Positions 55,505-62,913 of a DNA stretch of 64,000 nucleotides are shown here, piece after piece. Within the stretch, counting starts at the first letter, position 1, and each line of letters opens with the position of its first letter. This DNA comes from Curtobacterium sp. VKM Ac-2922 (GTDB lineage: Bacteria; Actinomycetota; Actinomycetes; Actinomycetales; Microbacteriaceae). The position numbers and the translations under genes are program-made. The notes under the pieces were generated by a model. The model was given only the letters and a program-made list of their open reading frames with translations, searched no databases and was not told the DNA's origin. The DNA lies in NCBI RefSeq assembly GCF_022815645.1, contig NZ_JALGRO010000002.1, positions 186,001 through 250,000 on the forward strand. The letters run 5' to 3'.

Positions 55505-56728
55505 ATGCGGCAGTCCGGACCATGGGTGCGCGCAGCGGCGGGAGCGATGCTGCTGGGTCCCGACGGCGTCCCGGCGCCGACCGTCTTCGCCGAGATGAGC
55601 GCCCTGGCGGCGAGCACCGGCGCGATCAACCTCGGACAGGGCTTCCCGGACGAGGACGGCCCCGCCGAGGTGCTCGAGGCCGCGGTTCGCGCGATCCGCG
55701 ACGGCGTCAACCAGTACCCGCCGGGGCGCGGGACCCCCGACCTGCGTCGGGCGATCGCGGAGCACCAGCAGCGGTGGTACGGGCTGCAGGTCGATCCGGA
55801 GCGCGAGGTCCTGGTCACCGCCGGCGCCACCGAGGCCCTGGCCGCGACGCTCCTGGCGCTCGTCGAGCCCGGCGACGAGGTGATCACCTTGGAACCGTTC
55901 TACGACGCGTACGGAGCACTGATCGGTCTGGCAGGAGGACACCACGTGACCGTGCCGTTGACCGCCCCGGACTTCCTGCCGGACGAGGCGACCCTGCGGG
56001 CGGCGTTCTCCGACCGCACGCGCGTCGTCCTGGTGAACACACCGCACAACCCGACCGGACGGGTCCTGCCCACCGAGGTCCTGCGCACCGTCGTCGAACT
56101 CGCCGAACGCCACGATGCGGTCATCCTCACCGACGAGGTCTACGAACATCTGACGTTCGCCGTGCAGCACGTGCCGATCGCGACGCTGCCCGGAGCCCGC
56201 GACCGCACCGTCACCGTGTCGAGCGCCGGCAAGACGTTCAGCACCACCGGGTGGAAGATCGGGTGGCTGACCGCTCCCCCGGCACTCGTCGACGCGATCA
56301 CCTCGGTCAAGCAGTTCCTGACGTACGTCAACGGTGCGCCGTTCCAGCCCGCTGTCGCTACCGGCCTGCGCCTGCCCGACGCCGTGTTCGCGGGCATCGC
56401 GGACGACCTGCGTGGCAAGCACGAGTTGCTCGCCGCAGGGTTGGGTGCGGCCGGTCTCGACGTGATGCGCCCGGACGGCGGCTACTTCGTCATCGCCGAC
56501 GTCGCGCCGCTCGGCTTCGCGGACGCTCGAGCGTTCTGCCAGGAACTGCCCGCGCTGGCCGGTGTCGTCGGCGTCCCGGTGTCGGCGTTCGTCCGCCCCG
56601 AGCGCGCCGCCGGGTACCGGTCGCTCGTGCGGTTCGCGTTCTGCAAGCGTCGCAGCGTGCTCGAGGACGCCGCCGCTCGGTTGGCAGGCCTCAGCGACCC
56701 GTCACGTCGGGCGGGTCGTCCGGCCTGA
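55505..56728 (+). CDS. PLP aminotransferase (kynurenine/glutamine transaminase-like)
   Basis: Class I aminotransferase of 407 residues. INLGQGFPDEDGP at the start, NTPHNPTGRVL, ILTDEVYEHLTF and the PLP-binding lysine in SSAGKTFSTTGWKIGW. Closest in pattern to YbdL and kynurenine or N-succinyldiaminopimelate aminotransferases. ATG with GGAGGGAA upstream. Its 3' end, including the stop, lies in a 35-bp tandem duplication. It converges on a nitrilase-family gene; such pairs occur where an aminotransferase makes a keto acid amide that an omega-amidase then cleaves. Confidence 0.92.
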   Translation: MRQSGPWVRAAAGAMLLGPDGVPAPTVFAEMSALAASTGAINLGQGFPDEDGPAEVLEAAVRAIRDGVNQYPPGRGTPDLRRAIAEHQQRWYGLQVDPEREVLVTAGATEALAATLLALVEPGDEVITLEPFYDAYGALIGLAGGHHVTVPLTAPDFLPDEATLRAAFSDRTRVVLVNTPHNPTGRVLPTEVLRTVVELAERHDAVILTDEVYEHLTFAVQHVPIATLPGARDRTVTVSSAGKTFSTTGWKIGWLTAPPALVDAITSVKQFLTYVNGAPFQPAVATGLRLPDAVFAGIADDLRGKHELLAAGLGAAGLDVMRPDGGYFVIADVAPLGFADARAFCQELPALAGVVGVPVSAFVRPERAAGYRSLVRFAFCKRRSVLEDAAARLAGLSDPSRRAGRPA

Positions 56729-56770
56729 CCGGACCGTCACGTCCGGCGGGTCGTCCGGCCTGACCGGACC
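56701..56770. repeat. 35-bp tandem duplication across two convergent gene ends
   Basis: GTCACGTC[G/C]GGCGGGTCGT followed by CCGGCCTGACCGGACC repeats at 56701-56735 and 56736-56770 with one mismatch. The first copy ends the aminotransferase gene; the second lies within the 3' end of the nitrilase gene on the other strand and repeats the aminotransferase's final codons and stop. Confidence 0.85.
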
Positions 56771-57573
56771 GTCACGTCGTACCGACGGAGTGACAGCGAC
56801 GGGTTGACGCGCCGGACCCGGTCCGTCACGTCGGTGTCGACCACACCGACCAGGAGGCCCGGCTCACCTCCCAGCGCAGCCGTCGCCACCCCGGACGGAT
56901 CGAGCAGGACGGTCCCACCGATCCCGACGGGCGGCGCCTGTCCCACCCCGAGCACCCAGGTGGTGTTCTCGATCGCGCGGGCGGTCAGCAGCGTGCGCCA
57001 GTGGTGTTCCTTGCCCGGACCACGCACCCACTCTGCGGGGAGCACCACGAGGTCGGCTGCGCCGGAGTCGGGCTCGACCAGACGACGGGTGACCTCGGGG
57101 AAGCGCAGGTCGTAGCAGGTCTCGAGGCCGATCCGGACGCCGTCCAGGTCGAACACGGGCAGCTGTTCGGGATCGCCGGGCTCGATGCGGTCGGACTCGC
57201 GCGAGCCGAACGCGTCGTAGAGGTGCACCTTCCGGTACGTGCAGCGCAGCTCGCCGGTCCGGTCGATCGCCACGAGGGTGTTCCGGAACCGGTCCGTCCG
57301 GCCCGCGGTCTCCGCGATGCCGACCACGAGTGCCAGACCGTGCTCGCGGGCGACCTGGCGGAGCCCCGTGACGAAGGGCCCGTCGAGCGGCTGCGCTGCC
57401 GCGACGAAGCGGTCGTCGATGTCCGCTGTGAAGTACGAGGTGTACTCGGGCGTGACGAGCAGCTGCGCACCGCGCGCCGCTGCGTCCCGTGCGGCCGTGC
57501 GGACCGTGTCGAGGTTCGCGTCCGGGTCGTCCACGGGGGCGAACTGGGCCGCCGCGATCGTGAGTGTCGCCAT
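56737..57573 (-). CDS. Nitrilase-family amidohydrolase (omega-amidase-like)
   Basis: C-N hydrolase of 278 residues with the Glu-Lys-Cys triad: Glu in VTPEYTSYF, Lys in YRKVHLYDAFG, Cys in GLETCYDLRFPE. The YDLRFPE motif fits the Nit2/YafV branch that removes the amide of alpha-ketoglutaramate or deaminated glutathione. The ATG is six bases after TAGGGT (leaderless). A copy of the dispersed core lies at 56851-56868 within the frame. The last 10 residues (VRSGRTTRRT) are encoded by the tandem repeat. Confidence 0.92.
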   Translation of the reverse strand: MATLTIAAAQFAPVDDPDANLDTVRTAARDAAARGAQLLVTPEYTSYFTADIDDRFVAAAQPLDGPFVTGLRQVAREHGLALVVGIAETAGRTDRFRNTLVAIDRTGELRCTYRKVHLYDAFGSRESDRIEPGDPEQLPVFDLDGVRIGLETCYDLRFPEVTRRLVEPDSGAADLVVLPAEWVRGPGKEHHWRTLLTARAIENTTWVLGVGQAPPVGIGGTVLLDPSGVATAALGGEPGLLVGVVDTDVTDRVRRVNPSLSLRRYDVTVRSGRTTRRT

Positions 57574-57624
57574 GCCCCGACCCTACCGAGGCCCCGTCAC
57601 GCGGGACCGCCCGCCGCACCCCGC

Positions 57625-57649
57625 CCTGCCCTGCCCTGCCCTGCCCTGC
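57625..57649. repeat. CCTGC pentanucleotide repeat
   Basis: Five exact CCTGC units, lying just upstream of the nitrilase gene promoter on its 5' side. Together with the array that follows it belongs to the 726-base non-coding stretch between the nitrilase gene and tRNA-fMet. Confidence 0.8.
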
Positions 57650-57660
57650 CCCGCCCTGCG

Positions 57661-58076
57661 CGAACGGGCGAAATGCCCCGGTTCCGGATGGACGCACGCG
57701 GGCATTCCGCCCGCTCACGTGCTCGTCTCGGGGCAGGGGGCTGGACGACCCGCCGCCCGCCCGTGCCCACCGCCCGCCCCTGCCCACCGCCCCACGTCCC
57801 CGAGCGGGTAGAACCGCACGGTCCCCGCCATCCGCACGCCGACATTCCGCCCGCTCACGTCGGGGCACGTCGCGACACCGCCCCCGCCCACCCCCGCCGC
57901 CCGCCCATGTCCGCGAGCGGGCAGAACCGCACGGTCCCCCGCCTTCCGCACGCCGGTGTTTCGCCCGCTCGCGTGGGAACTCGGAGCACGGCGGAGCAAT
58001 GCGGGGCGTGGAGCGCGAACGGGCGGAACCGCACAGTCCCCGTCGACGCGAACCACGGCATTTCGCCCGCTCGCGT
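57661..58076. repeat. Four-unit tandem array of a 60-bp palindromic repeat
   Basis: Units at 57661-57720, 57800-57860, 57913-57974 and 58014-58076. Each has a left arm like GAGCGGGCAGAACCGCACGG and a right arm like CATTTCGCCCGCTCGCGT, so GAGCGGGC..AA pairs with TT..GCCCGCTC in every unit. Unit starts are 139, 113 and 101 bases apart. Bases differ between copies but arms covary (for example GAACGGGCG with CGCCCGCTC), suggesting a folded structure. No reading frame with conserved features overlaps it. Confidence 0.85.
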
Positions 58077-58118
58077 GAGGACGCGGGGCGCAGGGAACGG
58101 CGGGCGCGGGTCACGCGG

Positions 58119-58154
58119 CACGGCGGGCACGGCGGGCACGGCGGGCACGGCGGG
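58119..58154. repeat. CACGGCGGG nonanucleotide repeat
   Basis: Four exact 9-base units, followed by a CGGG remainder. Nothing else is seen in 58155-58255. Confidence 0.8.
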
Positions 58155-58255
58155 CGGGCGGATCCGCGCCAGTCGACGGGACGAGCGGCAGCGGGACCCG
58201 GGACCCGAGACCCGAGCGACGACGTGCCGGGGCGGTCAGACACCCGGGCACACGA

Positions 58256-58287
58256 AGAAGCCCCGGTCCGAATGGACCGGGGCTTCT
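58256..58287 (-). terminator. Terminator of tRNA-fMet
   Basis: AGAAGCCCCGGTCC (58256-58269) pairs perfectly with GGACCGGGGCTTCT (58274-58287) around a GAAT loop. It lies 12 bases beyond the 3' end of the tRNA on its transcript. Confidence 0.85.
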
Positions 58288-58299
58288 GTGACGCGTTGG

Positions 58300-58373
58300 T
58301 TGCGGGGGCAGGATTTGAACCTACGACCTCTGGGTTATGAGCCCAGCGAGCTACCGAACTGCTCCACCCCGCG
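58300..58373 (-). tRNA. Initiator tRNA-fMet (anticodon CAU)
   Basis: Read on the minus strand: acceptor CGCGGGG with CCCCGCA, leaving the C1-A72 mismatch that marks initiators; anticodon arm TGGGCTCATAACCCA with three GC pairs next to the loop; T arm ending GGTTCAAATCC. Discriminator A; CC follows and the terminal A is not encoded. Confidence 0.95.
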
Positions 58374-58434
58374 GCACGTCTGTAACACTACACGGGTTCG
58401 AGCGGGGCGCCAAATCGAGCGCCCCGCCCGAGGG

Positions 58435-61400
58435 TCAGTTGCCCGACCCGGTGCTGTCCTCGGCATCGACCGCGGCGTTGATCGCCTCTTGCAGCCGCTT
58501 GTCCGCCTCGGCCGCTGCGACCAGGTCGTTGTCGGCGTAGGCCTGCTGGCGGTCCTGCAGGGCAGCACTTGCGTCGGCCAGAGCCTGACGCAGTGCCGGG
58601 CTCTGCGTGCCTGAGCCAGTCGACCCCGAGCCCGTCGAACCCGAACCGGTGGAGCCGGAGTCGGTCGACCCGGAGCCACTCGAGCCCGAGTCCGAACCCG
58701 ACGAGGACCCCGAGCCCGCGGCACCCGAGTCGCCGGCCGATGCACCCGAGTCGCCGCCGAACAGCTGGTTGAGCGCCTCGTCGAGGGTGTCCTCGAACGC
58801 GATCTTGTCGCCGAAGGCCACCAGGACCTTCTGCAGCAGGGGGTACGAGCCGCTCGACGTCGACTGGACGTAGACGGGCTGCACGTAGAGGAACCCACCG
58901 CCCACGGGCAGCGTCAGCAGGTTGCCCTGCTTCACCGTGCTGTTGCCGCGCTTCAGGATGTTCAGCTCCTGCGACACCGTGGTGTCCGAGTTGAACAGGT
59001 TCTGCACCTGGAGCGGGCCCGGGATGTTGTCCGTCTTCGGAATGGTCAACAGCGTGAGCTTGCCGTACCCGGACGAGCGTTTGCCCTTGCCGGCACCGCC
59101 GGCGTCCGAGTCCACGGCGAGGTACCCCGTCAGCACGTTCCGCGCGTTCGAGCCCGTCTGCTGCGGGATGTACGTCGTGTAGAGCGTGTACGCGGTCCCC
59201 TGCCCTGGGACCTTCATCGTCAGGTAGTACGGGTCCTGTTGGTCAGCCCGTGCCGCCGTCGTCTGGGTCCCCAGTGCGTTCGTCGTGGTGGTCGTGGTGG
59301 TGGACGCCGCGTCGCTGTCGTTCGAGCTCGCGGTGGGGTCGGACGGGGTGGTCCAGGCGTCGTCACCGGAGTAGAACGAGTTCGCGTTGGTGACGTGGTA
59401 CGTGCCGAGGATCGACCGCTGCACCTTGAACAGGTCGGTCGGGTACCGGACGTGGTCCAGGAGTTCGGCGCTCATCTCGGAGACCGGCTTGATCGACGTC
59501 GGGAAGATCTTCTGCCACGTCTTCAGCATGGGGTCCTTGGTGTCCCAGCTGTAGAGCGTCACCTTGCCCGTGTAGGCGTCGACCGTGGCCTTCACCGAGT
59601 TGCGGATGTAGTTCACCTGGTCGGTGCGGAACGTCGAGTTCTCGGTGCCGTTGATGCTGTCCGACAGGCTCTGGCTCTGCGAGTACGGGTACGCGTCAGA
59701 GGTCGTGTAGCCGTCGACGATCCACTGCAGACGGTGGTCGACGATCGCCGGGTACGCGTCGCTGTCGAGCGTCAGGTACGGCGCGACCTTCTGCACACGG
59801 GTGAGCGGGTCGCGGTCGTACAGGATCTGCGAGTCCGGGTTCACCGCGTTCGACAGCAGGATCTGCTCGGACTGGAACTTGGCCGCGTAGACCAACCGGT
59901 TGAAGAAGTTGCCGATGCTCGGCCCGCCGTCGCCCTGGTAGGTCGTGGTCGCGTTGCCGCCGTTCGCCGCGTTCGAGCTGTCCGACCCCGACGGGTAGTC
60001 GAGCTCGACGTTCTTCGTGCCCTTCGGCGCGCCGACGATCGAGTACGGCGGTGAGGTCTCGCCGAAGTACACGCGCTGCTGGTAGTCGCCGAGCGCACCG
60101 GTCGAGGGGATGCCGGACTCGAGGAAGACGGGCTTGCCGTCGCTGGCACGCTGGTTGCCGTACGCCGCCGAGACGCCGTAGCCGTGCGTGTACACGAACG
60201 TGCGGTTGTACTGCGTGTTGGCCGCGCTGCTCAGTCCGTCGAGGTCGATGTCGCGCACCGCGATGACGGTGTCCTCGGTCTGGCCCTTGATGTCGTACCG
60301 GTCGACGTCGAGTTCCTTGGGGAACTGGTAGTACTGCCGCGACTGCTGCAGCTGGCTGAAGGTGTCGGAGACGATCTTCGGGTCGATCAGGCGGATGTTC
60401 GTGGTCGTCTGGGCGTCCTGCGCCAGAGCCCCGGAGGCGGTCTCGGTGGTGGCGTCGTAGTTCGACTCCTTGACCCCGGCGACGTCGTACGCGTCGCGGG
60501 TGGCGTCGATGTTGCGCTGGATGTACGCCGACTCGAACGACCGCTCGGACGGTGCGACCTGCAGGCGCTGCACGATCCACGGGTAGATGCCGCCGATGAC
60601 GATGGCCGACACGAGCAGCAGCCCGGTGCCGACGATCGAGATGCGCCAGCGGCCGATCACCGCGGTCACGATGAACAGGATCGCGACGATCGCCGCGATG
60701 CCCGCCATGATCTCGCGACCCGGGATGGTCGCGTTCACCTCGGTGTACTGCGCACCCGTGATGAGCGAGTTGCTCTTGGTCAGGGCGGCGTACTGGTCGA
60801 GCCACAGGCTGACGGCCTGCAGGGCGATGTAGACCGCTGCGGTCACGGCGAGCTGCACGCGGGCGGCGCGGGAGATGCGGACCTCGCGCCCGCCGAACCG
60901 CATGGCGCCGTACAGGTAGCTGGCGGCAACGGCGGCGAGCCCGGCGATGAGCACCACGGCCGACGCGTACGCCACGACCGAGCGCCAGAACGGCAGTTCG
61001 AAGACGTAGAAGCCGATGTCGAGCCCGAACTGCGGGTCCGTCTTGCCGAACGGGGTCCGGTTGAAGTACTCGAGCACCATGCTCCAGCGCGGCGCCGTCG
61101 CGAGTCCCGCGAAGATGCCCAGGACGACCGGGATGCCGATCATCACGACGCGGCGGAGCGGCTCGATGACCTGCTGGTACCGGTCGAGCTGCGAGCCGAG
61201 CTTGGCGTAGACCGGCCGCAACCGGAACGCCAGCAGGATGCTGACGTACACCGGGATCGCCATGCCGAGGAAGCCGGCGAGGAACATCGCCGATCCTGCG
61301 AACCACCTGGTCGTGAGGACCTGCTGGAACCCGAGCTGCGCGAACCACTGGTAGTCCGTGTACAGGCTGGCGAAGATGAAGAAGGCGATCACCAGTGCCG

Positions 61401-61482
61401 CGAGCACGATGATCGTGACCACGATGGGGACGCGCGGCGAACGCCGTCCCGCGGTGGACGTGGTGGACGAGGGTGTCGTCAC
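58435..61482 (-). CDS. UPF0182 family membrane protein
   Basis: Large conserved actinobacterial protein, 1015 residues. Seven hydrophobic segments in the first 330 residues (VPIVVTIIVLAALVIAFFIFASLY and others), then a long extracytoplasmic region with many conserved stretches (YVYTHGYGVSAAYGNQ, YFGETSPPYSIVGAP, GPLQVQNLFNSD) and a Ser/Gly-rich tail near residue 930 that separates a short final helix (QALADASAALQDRQQAYADND). I chose GTG at 61482 with GGAG 9 bases upstream. Function is unknown despite wide conservation. Confidence 0.95.
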   Translation of the reverse strand: MTTPSSTTSTAGRRSPRVPIVVTIIVLAALVIAFFIFASLYTDYQWFAQLGFQQVLTTRWFAGSAMFLAGFLGMAIPVYVSILLAFRLRPVYAKLGSQLDRYQQVIEPLRRVVMIGIPVVLGIFAGLATAPRWSMVLEYFNRTPFGKTDPQFGLDIGFYVFELPFWRSVVAYASAVVLIAGLAAVAASYLYGAMRFGGREVRISRAARVQLAVTAAVYIALQAVSLWLDQYAALTKSNSLITGAQYTEVNATIPGREIMAGIAAIVAILFIVTAVIGRWRISIVGTGLLLVSAIVIGGIYPWIVQRLQVAPSERSFESAYIQRNIDATRDAYDVAGVKESNYDATTETASGALAQDAQTTTNIRLIDPKIVSDTFSQLQQSRQYYQFPKELDVDRYDIKGQTEDTVIAVRDIDLDGLSSAANTQYNRTFVYTHGYGVSAAYGNQRASDGKPVFLESGIPSTGALGDYQQRVYFGETSPPYSIVGAPKGTKNVELDYPSGSDSSNAANGGNATTTYQGDGGPSIGNFFNRLVYAAKFQSEQILLSNAVNPDSQILYDRDPLTRVQKVAPYLTLDSDAYPAIVDHRLQWIVDGYTTSDAYPYSQSQSLSDSINGTENSTFRTDQVNYIRNSVKATVDAYTGKVTLYSWDTKDPMLKTWQKIFPTSIKPVSEMSAELLDHVRYPTDLFKVQRSILGTYHVTNANSFYSGDDAWTTPSDPTASSNDSDAASTTTTTTTNALGTQTTAARADQQDPYYLTMKVPGQGTAYTLYTTYIPQQTGSNARNVLTGYLAVDSDAGGAGKGKRSSGYGKLTLLTIPKTDNIPGPLQVQNLFNSDTTVSQELNILKRGNSTVKQGNLLTLPVGGGFLYVQPVYVQSTSSGSYPLLQKVLVAFGDKIAFEDTLDEALNQLFGGDSGASAGDSGAAGSGSSSGSDSGSSGSGSTDSGSTGSGSTGSGSTGSGTQSPALRQALADASAALQDRQQAYADNDLVAAAEADKRLQEAINAAVDAEDSTGSGN

Positions 61483-61587
61483 GTGATGTGCTCCAGACGT
61501 GTCGGACCGGCCGGCCCGGCGCACCGGGCCGTCAGTCCCACGATCCTATGGGACGCGGCCGACAGCCAACCTGTACCCGAACTCAGG

Positions 61588-61628
61588 AACGTGCCCCGGG
61601 CCTCCAGGCCGGACGGGAGGCGCGGCAG
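61588..61628. terminator. Double copy of the dispersed element after the PDZ protease gene
   Basis: GCCCCGGGCCTCCAGGCC is followed at once by GGACGGGAGGCGCGGC, two cores in opposite orientation that can pair. It lies about 50 bases past the PDZ protease stop, before the UPF0182 gene. Confidence 0.5.
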
Positions 61629-61677
61629 ACTCCGCCACGCGACGCGCGTCACGCGGTCCCCGCCGTGCAGGCGGTGG

Positions 61678-62787
61678 TCAGGAACCGCAGGTCGCCAGAC
61701 CGGCCGTGCTCTTCCCGCTCGCGACCGTCTGCAGGTCGGTGACCGCCTGGTCCAGGGTCTTCACGGCGTAGACGTCGAGCCCGTCGGGGACGTGCCCGAC
61801 GACCTCGTCGCAGTTGGACGCGGGTGCCAGGAACACGGTCGCACCGGCGGCCTTCGCCCCGTAGAGCTTCTGGCGGATGCCGCCGATCGGGCCGACCTGG
61901 CCGTCCGCGGTGATGGTGCCGGTGCCCGCGACGTGCTTGCCGCCGTTGAGCTCGCCCGGCGTGATCTCGTCGATGATCCCGAGCGCGAACATCATGCCCG
62001 CGGACGGCCCGCCGACGTCCTGCAGCTTGATGGACACGTCGAACGGGAAGTCGTACCGCTCGACCACCCCGACACCGAGCAGCGGCGTGCCGCTCTGTTC
62101 GCGGGGGGTCACCTGCACGTCGCGCGAGGTGCCGTCGCGGGTGATCGTCACCGTGGCGGGCGAGGTCGTGCCGTGCTTCGCGACCAGGTCACGCAACGTG
62201 GTGGCGTCGGCATCGGTGGTGAGCGAGGTGCCGTCGAACGCGGTGATGACGTCGCCCTTGCGGATCGTGCCCTGTGCGGCGGTCCCCTGGCCGACGGTGC
62301 CGACCTCGAGCCTCGTCGGGACGCGGATGCCCTGCTGGATCATCGCGGCGGCGACGGCCGACTGCTGCGAGTTCGTCATGTCCGCCGCGTCCTGCTGGTT
62401 CACCTGCTCGGTGGTCGTGCCGGGCGGGTAGATCGCCGACGCGGGGACCACCGCCTGCGACTTCGTGAACAGCGCCCGGATGACGCTCGTCCAGGCCGGC
62501 CGCTGCGTGGCGGTGCCCTCGACGCTGACGGTCAGCATGTCGAGCGCGCCCGAGGTCGGGTAGGTCTTGCGGCCGTCGATCTGGATCAGCTCGACCTGCT
62601 TCGCGTCCTTGCCCGTGCCCTGCTGCTGCGTGCCGATCGTGTTGAAGACCGGTCCGGGCAGCTCGATGACGTAGGGGCTCGGCAGGACGCTCGCCACGAT
62701 CGCGAGCACGACGGCACCGACGACCAGGACCCACCCGACGGTGCGGGAGCGGGAGCGACGACGGGGCTCGGGGGCGAAGCGGGTCAA
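61678..62787 (-). CDS. YlbL-type PDZ and Lon-like serine protease
   Basis: Membrane-anchored protease of 369 residues. N-terminal helix (TVGWVLVVGAVVLAIVASVLPS), then a PDZ domain (IRKGDVITAFDGTSLT at about residues 155-215) and a Lon-type S16 domain with the Ser in DVGGPSAGMMFALG and the Lys in IRQKLYGAKAAGA. The start is TTG at 62787 (LTRFAPEPRRR), chosen because GGAAGGA lies 6 bases upstream. It probably cleaves envelope proteins. Confidence 0.93.
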   Translation of the reverse strand: MTRFAPEPRRRSRSRTVGWVLVVGAVVLAIVASVLPSPYVIELPGPVFNTIGTQQQGTGKDAKQVELIQIDGRKTYPTSGALDMLTVSVEGTATQRPAWTSVIRALFTKSQAVVPASAIYPPGTTTEQVNQQDAADMTNSQQSAVAAAMIQQGIRVPTRLEVGTVGQGTAAQGTIRKGDVITAFDGTSLTTDADATTLRDLVAKHGTTSPATVTITRDGTSRDVQVTPREQSGTPLLGVGVVERYDFPFDVSIKLQDVGGPSAGMMFALGIIDEITPGELNGGKHVAGTGTITADGQVGPIGGIRQKLYGAKAAGATVFLAPASNCDEVVGHVPDGLDVYAVKTLDQAVTDLQTVASGKSTAGLATCGS

Positions 62788-62913
62788 CGGGGTCCTTCCG
62801 AGGAACGGGACCGGGCCGCGCGGCCCGGTTGTTCGCCCTCGGCGCAGCCGGATGGGCGTTCCCACGGGGCCGTCCCAGGTGCGGCCCCACGAGCGGGGAT
62901 TAGCGTAGTCGGC

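Noticed and set aside
57661-58076. Possible CRISPR array or small coding genes in the repeat array
   Set aside because: Units are palindromic and themselves diverged, with related GC-rich sequence between them and irregular spacing; open frames across it have no start signals or motifs.
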